DNA of 64,000 nt, taken from assembly GCA_946185285.1 (NCBI GenBank), contig CAMHIS010000004.1:1-64000 (forward strand). Direction: 5' to 3'. Source of the stretch: an uncultured Prevotellaceae bacterium. GTDB taxonomy: Bacteria > Bacteroidota > Bacteroidia > Bacteroidales > Bacteroidaceae. Of the stretch, positions 37,822 through 47,977 are shown piece by piece (the first letter of the stretch is position 1; each line of letters opens with the position of its first letter). The position numbers and the translations under genes were made by a program. The notes under the pieces are model-generated. The model did not search any database. It was given only the letters and a program-made list of their open reading frames with translations, and was not told the origin of the DNA.

Positions 37822-37975
37822 AAGCCTCCCCAAGCCCCTCCGAAGGAGGGGATGTTTAGTTACATAACTGGGGTATTATTCTAAAGATTAAACATTAATT
37901 ATATATTCTTTATCATCCATACAGTCTCCTTGTCTATTCAGACATCCCCTCCTTCGGAGGGGCTTGGGGAGGCCT
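37822..37975. repeat. Inverted-repeat element (34-bp arms, ~85-bp core) between MFS gene and kduI
   Basis: aagcctccccaagcccctccgaaggaggggatgt ... acatcccctccttcggaggggcttggggaggcct; 33/34 arm identity; overlaps the kduI stop codon. Confidence 0.85.
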
Positions 37976-38975
37976 AACGGATGTCTATTACGGGAATGTT
38001 GTCCTTGTCGTTATAATACAGATTCTCGCCGGCCATGCCCCAGATGAAGGTGTAGTAATAGGTACCGGCAGCGGCATGCATCGACCACTCGGGCGACATG
38101 ATGGCCTGCTCGTTGTGGAGCCACACCACCCTACTCTCCTCGGGCTGTCCCATGATGTGGGCGATGGTCTGGTCCTGAGGCAGGTTGAAGTAGTAGTAAG
38201 CCTCGATGCGGCGACCGTGGGTGTGGGGCGGCATGGTGTTCCACGCAGCACCGGGATTGAGCTGCGTCAGTCCGAGCTGCAGCTGGCAGGGGCCTTCCTC
38301 GAGCACGTCGTTGACAATGAGCTTGTAGACGGTGCGGTTGTTGCACTCCTCAAGCGAGCCGACGGGTCCCCAGACGGCGGCCTTCAGTGAGCCCTTGCGG
38401 CCGTCGAGGGTGATCCATTGCGTCTTGAAATGCTGGTGAGCGGTGGCCGAGTTCAGGTAGAACTTGGCGGGCTTTGAGGCATCCTTCGAGCGGAACTGCA
38501 CCTTCTTGTTCACATCCTTGTCCTTGCCAATGTGGCCACGGCCGATGTAGAGGGCCTCCTTGGGTGAGAGGGCGTACTCCTTGCCGTCGACGATGACCAC
38601 GCCGTCGCCCGCGCCGCAGTTGACGACGCCAAGCTCACGGTTGTACATAAAATACTTCTCCTTGATGGTGTTGTCGACGTCGAGGCCCAGCTCCCAGAAG
38701 TTCTCTAAGGTCAGCGTGGTGTTGACGGGCATCGCCCCACCGAAGATGAAGCGGTCGTAGTGGGAATAGGTGAGCAGGATGGAGTCGGCAGCCATCACCT
38801 TCTCCATCACGAAACGGTCGCGGAGCAGCTTCGTGTCGTAGTGTTTAACATCCTCGGGATGGCAGGCCGTCTGGAACTTCACGTGCTGAACGCCCACATA
38901 CCTGTCGGCTTCCTGCGCCTGGGCAGAAAGCGTGAGGGCCAAAGCCCCCGCAATGGTTAGAATTGTTTTTTTCAT
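37974..38975 (-). CDS. kduI: 5-dehydro-4-deoxy-D-glucuronate isomerase (KduI) with N-terminal signal peptide
   Basis: [54 protein letters not shown]; leader [21 protein letters not shown]. Confidence 0.9.
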   Translation of the reverse strand: MKKTILTIAGALALTLSAQAQEADRYVGVQHVKFQTACHPEDVKHYDTKLLRDRFVMEKVMAADSILLTYSHYDRFIFGGAMPVNTTLTLENFWELGLDVDNTIKEKYFMYNRELGVVNCGAGDGVVIVDGKEYALSPKEALYIGRGHIGKDKDVNKKVQFRSKDASKPAKFYLNSATAHQHFKTQWITLDGRKGSLKAAVWGPVGSLEECNNRTVYKLIVNDVLEEGPCQLQLGLTQLNPGAAWNTMPPHTHGRRIEAYYYFNLPQDQTIAHIMGQPEESRVVWLHNEQAIMSPEWSMHAAAGTYYYTFIWGMAGENLYYNDKDNIPVIDIR

Positions 38976-38985
38976 TGTCTTGCTT

Positions 38986-40353
38986 TTATTTGTTGTTCTT
39001 TTCTTCTTTAACGATGCGCATGCGGTTCCAGATGACCATGCCGATGGTGATGGCAGTGAGGACAGCAGCACCAATCCACTTCAGGTAAGCCACGCACTTG
39101 TAGATAACCCAGCCGAAGAGCGAGGAGGCGAAGTCGAGGGCACCGGCCTGGAACCCTTCGGGAATCTTGGCGGCAGGGTCCTGAGTCTGGGCATAGACGG
39201 TCTGGGCCGCCTGGGTAAAGGCGGGGGCCATGTCGGTGACAAACCACAGACCAATGCCGACGGCGACGATGCCGACGATGAGTGTCTTCACGACGTTACC
39301 CTTCGTGTAGGGCAACACCATGACGAACACATAGAACATACCGGCCAGCGATGCCAACGGCAGGAACTCGTTGCCAGGCAGTGCGACAGCCATCAGCAGG
39401 GCCAGAGGGATGAGGATGAGCGAGGCCACGAGCGTCGTGGGATGGCCGATGACCAGTGCGGGCGACATGCCGATATACACCTTCTTGCCGGCCCACTTTT
39501 TCTGCACCACCTCCTGCGTCTTCTCGGCAATGGGCTTCAAGCCATCGATGAAAAGCTTGGTGATGCGCGGTATGAGCTCCATCACGGCACCCATCGTCAC
39601 ACCAAGGAAGAGTATCTTCTTGATGTCCAACTGGGCCACGGCACCTATCAGTGCGCCCACGATGACACCCAGGACTATCGGCTCACCGAGTACGCCGAAC
39701 TTCTTCTTCAGGCCGTCGGCATCGATGTCGAGCTTTGAGAAGCCGGGGATCTTGTCCAGAAGCCAATTGATGCCGATAGCGAAAGCCGTGAAACTCTGGC
39801 AGAACGGCTGGGGAATGCTGATACCCTCCATGTCGTCATAATAGCCCTGGAAGCGGCCGGCAGTCAGGTCGGCCATCACCAATGTAATGATATAGCAGAC
39901 GATGGCTGCGAAATATCCCCAAGCCAGCGACTGGTCCATGACGAAATAAGCCACGGCACCGATAAAGGCAAAATGCCAGTAGTTCCACAGGTCGATGTTC
40001 ACCGTACGCGTACACTTCGTGACAAGCAGCAGGAAGTTGACGCCAAGGCAGATAGGGATGATCAGGGCGCCCACCGCCGTATTGTAGGCTACGGAGGCAG
40101 CAGCAGGCCACCCCATGTCGAACACGCCAAGCTGTAGGTCATAGAGCTTCGAGATGTCACTCAGCGGGTTGCCGAAGTTGCTGGTCAGCAGGGCGGTGAC
40201 AATTCCCAAGCCCACGAAACCGACTCCAACATAGAGGCCACTTTTCAGAGCCTTGCCGAACTTCATGCCTATGCACAGGCCGATGATAGTAAAAAGAATA
40301 GGCATCATCACTGATGCGCCTAAACTGATAATGTAACTGAATACTTGTTCCAT
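38986..40353 (-). CDS. PTS galactitol-type EIIC (GatC-like) membrane protein
   Basis: 455-aa polytopic protein; [37 protein letters not shown]-free EIIC-GAT pattern recognised by memory. Confidence 0.75.
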   Translation of the reverse strand: MEQVFSYIISLGASVMMPILFTIIGLCIGMKFGKALKSGLYVGVGFVGLGIVTALLTSNFGNPLSDISKLYDLQLGVFDMGWPAAASVAYNTAVGALIIPICLGVNFLLLVTKCTRTVNIDLWNYWHFAFIGAVAYFVMDQSLAWGYFAAIVCYIITLVMADLTAGRFQGYYDDMEGISIPQPFCQSFTAFAIGINWLLDKIPGFSKLDIDADGLKKKFGVLGEPIVLGVIVGALIGAVAQLDIKKILFLGVTMGAVMELIPRITKLFIDGLKPIAEKTQEVVQKKWAGKKVYIGMSPALVIGHPTTLVASLILIPLALLMAVALPGNEFLPLASLAGMFYVFVMVLPYTKGNVVKTLIVGIVAVGIGLWFVTDMAPAFTQAAQTVYAQTQDPAAKIPEGFQAGALDFASSLFGWVIYKCVAYLKWIGAAVLTAITIGMVIWNRMRIVKEEKNNK

Positions 40354-40483
40354 TTTATCGATTAGTTGTTTGTTTTAGCGCATAATACGGTGCAAAAGTA
40401 CTAAAATATTTTTAAATAGCAGCAGAAATTAAAAGAAATTGTGTAACTTTGTACCCTCATATTTGCTATCGTAACTATAATAT

Positions 40484-42013
40484 ATGACAAGAACAATATT
40501 GACGGCAGCCCTTGCGCTGCTCTTTTCGCTCACCACGGCCATGGCCGACTCGGCCCGCAAAGGCCCTGGCTGCTGGCGTAGCCAAACCACCCGCAAGAAG
40601 GCGGCATCGCGCCTGGCCACCCAGAAGCCGACGGACACAGAAGAGCTCACCTGCTACCGGGGACAGAAGAAAGGTCTGGTCATACTGTGCGAGTTCACCG
40701 ACAAGCAATTTGTCGACGGACACGACCGCGACAAGTACTTAGACATACTCAACACGGCGGGCTATACCACCAACGAGGGATTCAGGGGGAGCGTCGCCGA
40801 CTACTTCCGAGACCAGTCGGCAGGACTCTTCGAACTGCACTTCGACGTGGTAGGCCCCTACACCACCGCCAACGACTACAAATACTACGGCCAGAACGAC
40901 CAGGACGACCTGGACCTCTATCCGCACAAGATGATTATCGAGATGTGCAAGGCCGCCGACGGGGATGTGAACTTCGCCGACTACGACTGGGACGGTGACG
41001 GCTTCGTGGACGAGGTGTTCGTGGTCTACGCCGGAAAGGGCGAGTCGGACACCAACCAGAAGAACACCATCTGGCCACACATGTGGACACTGGAAGAAGC
41101 AGAGGGAAGCACCCTGACACTGGACGGCGTGGAGATAGACGTCTATGCCTGCGCCAACGAGCTGAAGTCGTCGGGGCGTATCAACGGCATCGGCACCTTC
41201 TGCCATGAATTCTCGCACTGCTTAGGGCTGCCCGACTTCTACGACATCTACTACACCGGGGGATTCGGCATGGACGACTTCGACGTGATGGCGGGTGGCA
41301 GCTATGGTGGCAACGGCTTTTGTCCCGTGGGCTACACGGCCTACGAGAAATTGGCCTGCGGCTGGCAGCAGCCTATCGTGCTCGGCAGCGAGGACGTGAC
41401 GGTGGACAGCCTGAAGCCTATGAACGAGCACGGCGAGACCTACATCATCTACAATGACGCCTATCCCGACGAGTACTACCTGATAGAGAACCGCCAACAG
41501 GAGGGCTGGGACGCTGACTACCCGGACAGAGGACTGCTCATTACCCACGTCGACTACGACGAGGAGGTGTGGTTCAACAACATCCCCAACAGCGTCATCT
41601 CGGACAAGGCAGCCAAGAAGGACGGGCTGACCTGCGGCAACGACCACCAGCGCATGACGCTGTTCCACGCCGACAACGACGACAAATACCTGGGCACCGA
41701 CCTATACCCCTACTACCGCAACGATTCGCTGTCGGCCACCTCGAAGCCCTGCGGCACGCTCTACCACAATAACTCGGAGGGCACTAAGCTGATGCAGGGT
41801 GCCATCCTCGATATCAAACAGAACCAGGACGGCACCGTAGCGTTCCATTACCGTGCTCCGAAACAGCCTGTTACCGACGGCATCGGTGAGGTGACTGACC
41901 GCAGTCACAGCAATAAGACGATATACACCCTCGACGGACGTGTCGCAGGGCCGGATATACAGTCCCTGCGACACGGTATCTATCTGATTGACGGCAAGAA
42001 GGTTGTCCGCTAA
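40484..42013 (+). CDS. Secreted M6-family metalloprotease-like protein
   Basis: Signal peptide; KGLVILCEFTDKQF; FCHEFSHCLGLPDFYD zinc motif; C-term IYTLDGRVAGPDIQSLRHGIYLIDGKKVVR resembles T9SS-type tail. Confidence 0.85.
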   Translation: MTRTILTAALALLFSLTTAMADSARKGPGCWRSQTTRKKAASRLATQKPTDTEELTCYRGQKKGLVILCEFTDKQFVDGHDRDKYLDILNTAGYTTNEGFRGSVADYFRDQSAGLFELHFDVVGPYTTANDYKYYGQNDQDDLDLYPHKMIIEMCKAADGDVNFADYDWDGDGFVDEVFVVYAGKGESDTNQKNTIWPHMWTLEEAEGSTLTLDGVEIDVYACANELKSSGRINGIGTFCHEFSHCLGLPDFYDIYYTGGFGMDDFDVMAGGSYGGNGFCPVGYTAYEKLACGWQQPIVLGSEDVTVDSLKPMNEHGETYIIYNDAYPDEYYLIENRQQEGWDADYPDRGLLITHVDYDEEVWFNNIPNSVISDKAAKKDGLTCGNDHQRMTLFHADNDDKYLGTDLYPYYRNDSLSATSKPCGTLYHNNSEGTKLMQGAILDIKQNQDGTVAFHYRAPKQPVTDGIGEVTDRSHSNKTIYTLDGRVAGPDIQSLRHGIYLIDGKKVVR

Positions 42014-44488
42014 TCAGTCTTGGAAATATACTTTCTTGACGCGCCCAGAAACCCCTGTGAGCACCTCATAGGGGATGGTGTCGATGGTATCGCTGAGCAC
42101 AGTCACAGGCAGGTTACGGCCGAAGATCTCGACGCTGTCGCCCTCATGGCAGTCAATGCCGGTGACATCAATCATGGCCACATCCATACAGATATTCCCT
42201 ACATACTCCGCCCGTTGGCCGTTTACCAGACAATAGCCGTGACGGTTGCCGAGGTGGCGATTCAGTCCGTCGGCATAGCCGATGGGGATGGCGCCTATCA
42301 GCGAATCGCGGTCGAGCACGGTGCGGCGGCTGTAGCCGACGGAGTCGCCAGCCTTCACGTGACGCAGCTGCAGGATGGTAGTCTTGAGCGTGCTCACGGT
42401 GCTCAGCATCTCATTGTTACGCGGATTCACCCCGTATAGCCCAATGCCCAGACGGCACATGTCCATCTGCCGCTGGGGGAAGTGCTCGATGCCTGCTGAG
42501 TTGTCGATATGGCGAAGGATCTTGTGGCTGAAGGCGGCCTGTAGACAGCGGCTGCCCTCGTCGAACAGCTGGAACTGCCGGGCCGAGAAGTCGTCGAACG
42601 AATCGCTGTCGCTGCCCACGAAGTGCGAGAAGACGGAGCGCGGAATCACCGCCTGCTGATGTTTCAGACGGTCAATCAGCTCGTCCATGTCGACCTCGGG
42701 GTTAAAGCCCAGGCGGTGCATACCCGTGTCGAGCTTGATGTGTACAGGCCATCCGGTGATACCCTCCTTGCGGGCGGCCTTAATCAGCGCGTCGAGCAGA
42801 CGGAAGGAGTAGACCTCGGGCTCCAGGTCGTAGTCGAACATCGTCTTGAAGGCCGTCATCTCGGGGTTCATCACCATGATGTTGGCCGTGATGCCTGCCT
42901 TGCGCAGTGTCACGCCCTCGTCGGCCACAGCCACGGCGAGGTAGTCGACACGGTGGTCCTGCAGCGTCTTGGACACCTCGACGGCACCAGCACCGTAAGC
43001 ATCGGCCTTGACCATACACACCAGCTTCGTCTCAGGACGGAGGAAGGAGCGGTAGTAGTTCAGGTTGTCGACCACGGCATTGAGGTTCACCTCGAGAATG
43101 GTCTCGTGGACCTTCTGCTCAAGCTGCTCCGTGATTTGCTCGAAGCCGAAGCGGCGCGCACCCTTCAGCAGGATGAGCTCGTCGTGAAGCTGGGCGAAAG
43201 CGGGGCTGGCGAGGAAGTCGCGGGTGGTAGCGAAAAAGGATTTTTCGCCCACAAGAAAGGTGTGGGAATGGGCGGAGATGGCATCGCCGATGCCAATGAG
43301 CTTGGTGACGCCGCGCTTCATGCAGAGATTGTCCACCTGACGGTAGAGTTCGTCGGGCTGTTCGCCACTCTGGTAGATGTCGCTCAGGATGAGGGTTCTC
43401 CTGGCTGCGGGCTGCTGTTGGCGACGATTCATGAAGTCAAGGGCGATGGCCAGCGAGCTGATGTCGTTGTTGTAAGAGTCGTTGATAATGGTACAGCCGC
43501 GCTGTCCCTGCTTCACCTCCAAGCGCATGGCTACAGGCTCCAAGGCAGGCATACGCTCGGCAATCTGCTCGGGGGTCAGTCCGAGGTGCAGGGCCGTAGC
43601 GGCGCAGATGATGCTGTCCTCGATACTGGCCTCGTCGATGAAGGGGATGGTGTATTCGCCTTGCGTACCTTTATATATATAGGTAATGTGGGCTGACTGG
43701 GCAGGATGGGATGACAGGGTAATCTCCTTGACAAAGAAGGGGGCCTGACTGTCGGAGCGCGACCAGCCGATGCGTTCGCCCTTGTAGTCGAGACGGCGTA
43801 TGCAGCGGCTCACGGTGTTGTCGTCCATCGGGTAGACGAGAGCCTTGGTGTCGTGCATCAGTTCCAGCTTCTCAAGGCATTTCTCCTCCAGCGAGCGGAA
43901 GTTCTCCTGATGGGCACTGCCCAAACAGGTGAGCACGCCGACGGTGGGCTGGATGATGTCGTGGAGGGCCATCATCTCGCCCGGCTGGCTGATGCCCGCC
44001 TCGAAGATGGCCACCTCGGTCTGCTCGCTAAGGAGCCAGACGGACAGCGGCACGCCGATTTGCGAGTTGTAACTGCGCGGGGAGCGCACGATTCTCTGCG
44101 ACGGCAGCAGCAACTGGTACAGCCACTCCTTGACCATCGTCTTGCCGTTGGAGCCGGTGATGCCCACCACGGGCATCGAGAACTCGTCACGGTGACGCTC
44201 AGCCAGCCGCTGCAGGGCGGCTAATGACGAGGGCACTTTCAGATAGTTGGCATCCGTCTGCGGATGCTCGGGTACCTGCTCCACCACGAATGAGCGGACA
44301 CCACGGCGGTAGAGGTCGTCAATGTAGCGGTGGCCGTCGTTGCGCTTGGTATGCAGGGCAAAGAACAGCGTCTCCTCAGGGAAACACAGTGAGCGGCTGT
44401 CGGTCAGCAGCCAGCGCACGTTGGCGTCGTGGTCGCCATAGCGGCGGGCGCCTATGAGTGTAGTAATCTTTTCTATCGTATATGTCAT
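42014..44488 (-). CDS. Bifunctional MurF ligase / alanine racemase
   Basis: N-terminal MurF (GITGSNGKTMVKEWLYQLL), C-terminal Alr (VCMVKADAYGAGAVEVSKTL); start at MTYTIEK. Confidence 0.92.
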   Translation of the reverse strand: MTYTIEKITTLIGARRYGDHDANVRWLLTDSRSLCFPEETLFFALHTKRNDGHRYIDDLYRRGVRSFVVEQVPEHPQTDANYLKVPSSLAALQRLAERHRDEFSMPVVGITGSNGKTMVKEWLYQLLLPSQRIVRSPRSYNSQIGVPLSVWLLSEQTEVAIFEAGISQPGEMMALHDIIQPTVGVLTCLGSAHQENFRSLEEKCLEKLELMHDTKALVYPMDDNTVSRCIRRLDYKGERIGWSRSDSQAPFFVKEITLSSHPAQSAHITYIYKGTQGEYTIPFIDEASIEDSIICAATALHLGLTPEQIAERMPALEPVAMRLEVKQGQRGCTIINDSYNNDISSLAIALDFMNRRQQQPAARRTLILSDIYQSGEQPDELYRQVDNLCMKRGVTKLIGIGDAISAHSHTFLVGEKSFFATTRDFLASPAFAQLHDELILLKGARRFGFEQITEQLEQKVHETILEVNLNAVVDNLNYYRSFLRPETKLVCMVKADAYGAGAVEVSKTLQDHRVDYLAVAVADEGVTLRKAGITANIMVMNPEMTAFKTMFDYDLEPEVYSFRLLDALIKAARKEGITGWPVHIKLDTGMHRLGFNPEVDMDELIDRLKHQQAVIPRSVFSHFVGSDSDSFDDFSARQFQLFDEGSRCLQAAFSHKILRHIDNSAGIEHFPQRQMDMCRLGIGLYGVNPRNNEMLSTVSTLKTTILQLRHVKAGDSVGYSRRTVLDRDSLIGAIPIGYADGLNRHLGNRHGYCLVNGQRAEYVGNICMDVAMIDVTGIDCHEGDSVEIFGRNLPVTVLSDTIDTIPYEVLTGVSGRVKKVYFQD

Positions 44489-44495
44489 GGCAATG

Positions 44496-45296
44496 TTATT
44501 TGTATTTCTGTAGAAAGGCATCGACCTTGGCGCGGGTGTCGGCCTGGAAGCGGCGGTACTCCTCGCTGTCGGGGTTAATGGGGCGGTGATTGAGGGCGGC
44601 CCTCAGCGGGGTCCACTCGCGGAGAAACGACTTGGCGCGGGGCGAAAAATAATGCTCTACCAACTGCTGCCAGATGTACTCGACGGCCTGTGACGACGGA
44701 TGGAGCATGTCGTCGGCGTAGAAGCGGTAGTCGCGCAGCTCGTCGAGCACGATTTCGTAGGCGGGGAAGTAGATGAGGTGATCGGTAAGAGGTGAGAGAC
44801 AAGAGATTACCTGATTAACGGCAAGGAGAAGGGTGGCTTTCGAGAGCTGGCTCCCGTGGTAGCCATACTTGCGATAACGGATGGGGCTGACGGTCAGGAC
44901 GACATGGACGTCGGGACGACGGCTGACGAGCAGGCTGACGGCACGGCGCAGGTAGTCGGCACACTCGTCGGCGGTGAGCTGCTCCTCCTGGAACAGCACG
45001 GCGGGGCGCTTCTGGCAGTTGTCGACAATCTCGCCCGTCTCCTTCAGGCGGTAAACGTGGTTGGTGCCAAGGGTAATGAATACGATACGCGGTGCTCCCT
45101 CGTAGCGCTCAATGGTGTGCAGCACGGAAGCGGGGTTGTACATCGTGCCGTAGGGATTGACCGTGGCACGGAACTGCTCGTCCTGAAAGCGGCGGCCAAT
45201 GCTGTCGGCAAAGCAACTGCCGACAAAGAGCATCTCCTCGCGCGGCTCAATCTGAAAGCCTGGCTGAGGTATATCGACTATCGTTCTGAATTCCAT
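44496..45296 (-). CDS. GSCFA domain protein
   Basis: EEMLFVGSCFADSIGRRF motif. Confidence 0.9.
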   Translation of the reverse strand: MEFRTIVDIPQPGFQIEPREEMLFVGSCFADSIGRRFQDEQFRATVNPYGTMYNPASVLHTIERYEGAPRIVFITLGTNHVYRLKETGEIVDNCQKRPAVLFQEEQLTADECADYLRRAVSLLVSRRPDVHVVLTVSPIRYRKYGYHGSQLSKATLLLAVNQVISCLSPLTDHLIYFPAYEIVLDELRDYRFYADDMLHPSSQAVEYIWQQLVEHYFSPRAKSFLREWTPLRAALNHRPINPDSEEYRRFQADTRAKVDAFLQKYK

Positions 45297-45299
45297 CTG

Positions 45300-47972
45300 T
45301 CAGCTTCGGCTAATCTGTAATCCTGTCTTCGACAGGGTCATATCGACAAAGCGGGCATTGGCATTGGGACGGTTGGCCTGCAGAATGGTCTTGATGCGGG
45401 CAGCAGCCTCGGGGTCCTTGGCCACCATATAGAGATAGCCACCACCGCCGGCCCCCGGCAGTTTGTAGCCCAAACAGAGGTCATCGACAAGGACGGTCAG
45501 CGCCGCCACTTCCGGCGGGTTCGTGCCGCTGTCGAGAAGCTGGTTCTGCTGCCACGTCTTGCGGACGATGCGGCCCATCGTCGGGAAGTCCTGCCGTTGG
45601 ATGGCCTCGTACATGTCCATCGTGTGCTGCTTCATCTGGCGCAGCAGGAGCAGCTGATTGTGCTCGTTGAGGAACATCCGGCGCACTATCTCGGCCAGGA
45701 TTTTCTTGGCCGTGCGGGTAATGCCCGTATAATATAATAGGTGGCACTGCTGGTACTCGGGTTGCGTATAGAGACCGTCGGGAAGCCAGCGCACCGAGGG
45801 GTTCTGGTCAAAGCCGCTGGTGGTCTGCAGCAGTTTGACGCCGCCAAGAACGCCGCCGAACTGGTCCTGCCAGCCGCCGCCAGTGGTGAGCATCTGCTCC
45901 AAGACAAGCGTACGGTGGCCTATCTCATTCTTATCCCAGCCTAACTGGCAGAAGTCGTTGAGGGCACCGAGGACGGTGGCTGCAAGGATGCTCGACGTGC
46001 CGAGGCCGCTGCCTGCGGGGACGGCTGAGAGAAGGGTCAGCTCGATGCCGCAGCCGAAGGCTTCGAGCTGGGAGCGGAGCGAGGAGGGCTGCGGCACCGC
46101 CGCAGCACAGCCGACAGCAACAGGACTGCCGAAGCCGGCGAGCGTCAGGGCGGCCTTGGGGATTGAGAAGGGCGAGCCCACTTTCCTATAGTCGGAGAGC
46201 TGCTCGTTGGTCTCCACGACTTCGGTGGCTCCGAGGTCGATGCTACGAAGGACGATGTGCGGCTCGCGGCAGGGTTTTACGTAGCACTGCAGCGGCGGCT
46301 GGCCGTTCAGTTCGATGGCGACGTTGACGACATTGCCGCCCTCCATCAGACAATAGGGCGGCGTGTCGGTCCATCCGCCGGCGATGTCGATGCGCACAGG
46401 GGAGCGCGCCCAGACGATCTGGTCGGGGAAAGCCTCACCCCCGCCCCCTCTCCAATGGGAGAGGGGAGTAAAATGCTTAACGGCAGTATCAGCAGCAGAG
46501 TAATCACTCCCCTCTCCCCTTGGAGAGGGGCTGGGGGTGAGGCTTTCCCGCAACAGCTCAAACGCCCGTTCGCTGTCACCACGGAACATAGCATCGTGGA
46601 TGCGTGTCATCAGCGGTGCGTCGGCGGGCAGGGGCGGTGGCAGGGGTATCTGTTCCTTACGGAACTGCTCGGCGGCATCGGCCAGGTCGAGCTGGTAGAA
46701 GACGGAGTGCCGCCAGTTTCGGGCCAGTGCCGGCCAGTTCTCGCGCTGGTAGTCGCGCCGCTGTTGGAACAGGCGGTGCAGGTTGGCACGCTCGGCCAGG
46801 GCGTTGCTATCCACCGGGGCGTCTATATGGTAGCGGCGCACCTCGTAGTCGCTTTCGCCTACGGGTACGACGTCTATGCACTCGCCAGGCTCGAGCGTGA
46901 CATCCCAGTCGTTGCGGGGCACGCCGGTGATGACGTGGTCGCGGGTGAGATGCCAACTCTTGGGTACGTGTGAGTTCTCTATCCAGATATTGGTGTTCTC
47001 CTCGGTGAACGTCACCTCAGTCACGGCGTTCTGCACAAAGATGTTGGGATGCGGCTTGCGGTCGAGGTGCATGATCTGGCGTTGGTCGCTGACCAGGCCC
47101 TGCAGGGCGAGCGTTGACGAAATCATCTCGCGCGACGTGCCAAAATGATAGAACTCGCCGCCCGTCAACGGCAGGATGGCCACGCTCAAGGAGCGCAGCT
47201 CCGCATCATCAATCGTCGGGTCAGTACCAAGCGAGCAACCAAACTCACCGTACAAATCGTATGGAGTAACCACTCCCCTCCCTTTAGGGAGGGGCTGGGG
47301 GTGGGTCTGCTGGGTCTTTTCCATCAGCACCCTCACCGCCCGGTCGCTCAACAGCCACACGCCGACATCGGTCAGGTAATAATGGTCTTTCTGCAACTCC
47401 TTCAGCGTCTGCACCGACGGTTTCTGCAGCATCTGCTTCAGCACGGTCGGCGTGTTACGGCTACTGACGAAAACACCGTGATGGGAGGCAGTCGAGGCAG
47501 GAAGCCACAGGCCATAGCACACCACGTCGGCATCGGGGATGGTCGGCAGGGGCTGCGTGGCGCGCACACAGACGTCACCGCTGACCACCATCGTATGGAT
47601 GGTATCGGGCGCCATCGCCATCATCTGCCGATAGAGGGGCAGCTGCAAGTCCATCAGCGTCTGAGACAACCGCTGGCCGCGCTCCCAGCGCAATACAGGG
47701 ACGGGCATCAGAATCTTTCCGCTGACGGCATACGACGGGAGCCGACGGCTCTGTCCGCCGGCGTGAACCAGGATGCGCTTGTCCTGTGCCAGCCAGCCGT
47801 CAAAATCCGACTGGGAGCCACAGGCCTGCTGCAGGAGCCACGCCGTGCCGCCACCACTGCCGAGGCGGTGACCGACGGGGTCGCAGGTGCAGAAAAACTC
47901 GTCGCGGCTCAGGCCGGTAATATCGTGAAAGCAGCCCACCACATTGGGGGGCAATGACAACAGAACCTCCAT
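45300..47972 (-). CDS. fkp: Bifunctional L-fucokinase / fucose-1-phosphate guanylyltransferase
   Basis: FFCTCDPVGHRLGSGGGTAWLLQQ and GHMP kinase region RSPVRIDIAGGWTDTPPYCLMEGG / VPAGSGLGTSSILAATVLGAL. Confidence 0.92.
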   Translation of the reverse strand: MEVLLSLPPNVVGCFHDITGLSRDEFFCTCDPVGHRLGSGGGTAWLLQQACGSQSDFDGWLAQDKRILVHAGGQSRRLPSYAVSGKILMPVPVLRWERGQRLSQTLMDLQLPLYRQMMAMAPDTIHTMVVSGDVCVRATQPLPTIPDADVVCYGLWLPASTASHHGVFVSSRNTPTVLKQMLQKPSVQTLKELQKDHYYLTDVGVWLLSDRAVRVLMEKTQQTHPQPLPKGRGVVTPYDLYGEFGCSLGTDPTIDDAELRSLSVAILPLTGGEFYHFGTSREMISSTLALQGLVSDQRQIMHLDRKPHPNIFVQNAVTEVTFTEENTNIWIENSHVPKSWHLTRDHVITGVPRNDWDVTLEPGECIDVVPVGESDYEVRRYHIDAPVDSNALAERANLHRLFQQRRDYQRENWPALARNWRHSVFYQLDLADAAEQFRKEQIPLPPPLPADAPLMTRIHDAMFRGDSERAFELLRESLTPSPSPRGEGSDYSAADTAVKHFTPLSHWRGGGGEAFPDQIVWARSPVRIDIAGGWTDTPPYCLMEGGNVVNVAIELNGQPPLQCYVKPCREPHIVLRSIDLGATEVVETNEQLSDYRKVGSPFSIPKAALTLAGFGSPVAVGCAAAVPQPSSLRSQLEAFGCGIELTLLSAVPAGSGLGTSSILAATVLGALNDFCQLGWDKNEIGHRTLVLEQMLTTGGGWQDQFGGVLGGVKLLQTTSGFDQNPSVRWLPDGLYTQPEYQQCHLLYYTGITRTAKKILAEIVRRMFLNEHNQLLLLRQMKQHTMDMYEAIQRQDFPTMGRIVRKTWQQNQLLDSGTNPPEVAALTVLVDDLCLGYKLPGAGGGGYLYMVAKDPEAAARIKTILQANRPNANARFVDMTLSKTGLQISRS
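46425..46549. repeat. Inverted-repeat element read in frame inside fkp
   Basis: ggggaaagcctcacccccgccccctctccaatgggagaggggagt ... actcccctctccccttggagaggggctgggggtgaggctttccc; encodes ESLTPSPSPRGEG...LSHWRGGGGEAFP. Confidence 0.9.
47267..47310. repeat. Single-arm related palindromic repeat inside fkp
   Basis: aaccactcccctccctttagggaggggctgggggtgggt; encodes THPQPLPKGRGVV; matches one arm of 46425-46549. Confidence 0.8.
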
Positions 47973-47977
47973 GACGA

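Noticed and set aside
38932-39738. 268-aa plus-strand ORF opposite the EIIC gene (similar cases opposite murF-alr, fkp, typA and ftsX)
   Set aside because: Antisense to well-supported coding sequence; His/Asp/Glu-rich shadow translation
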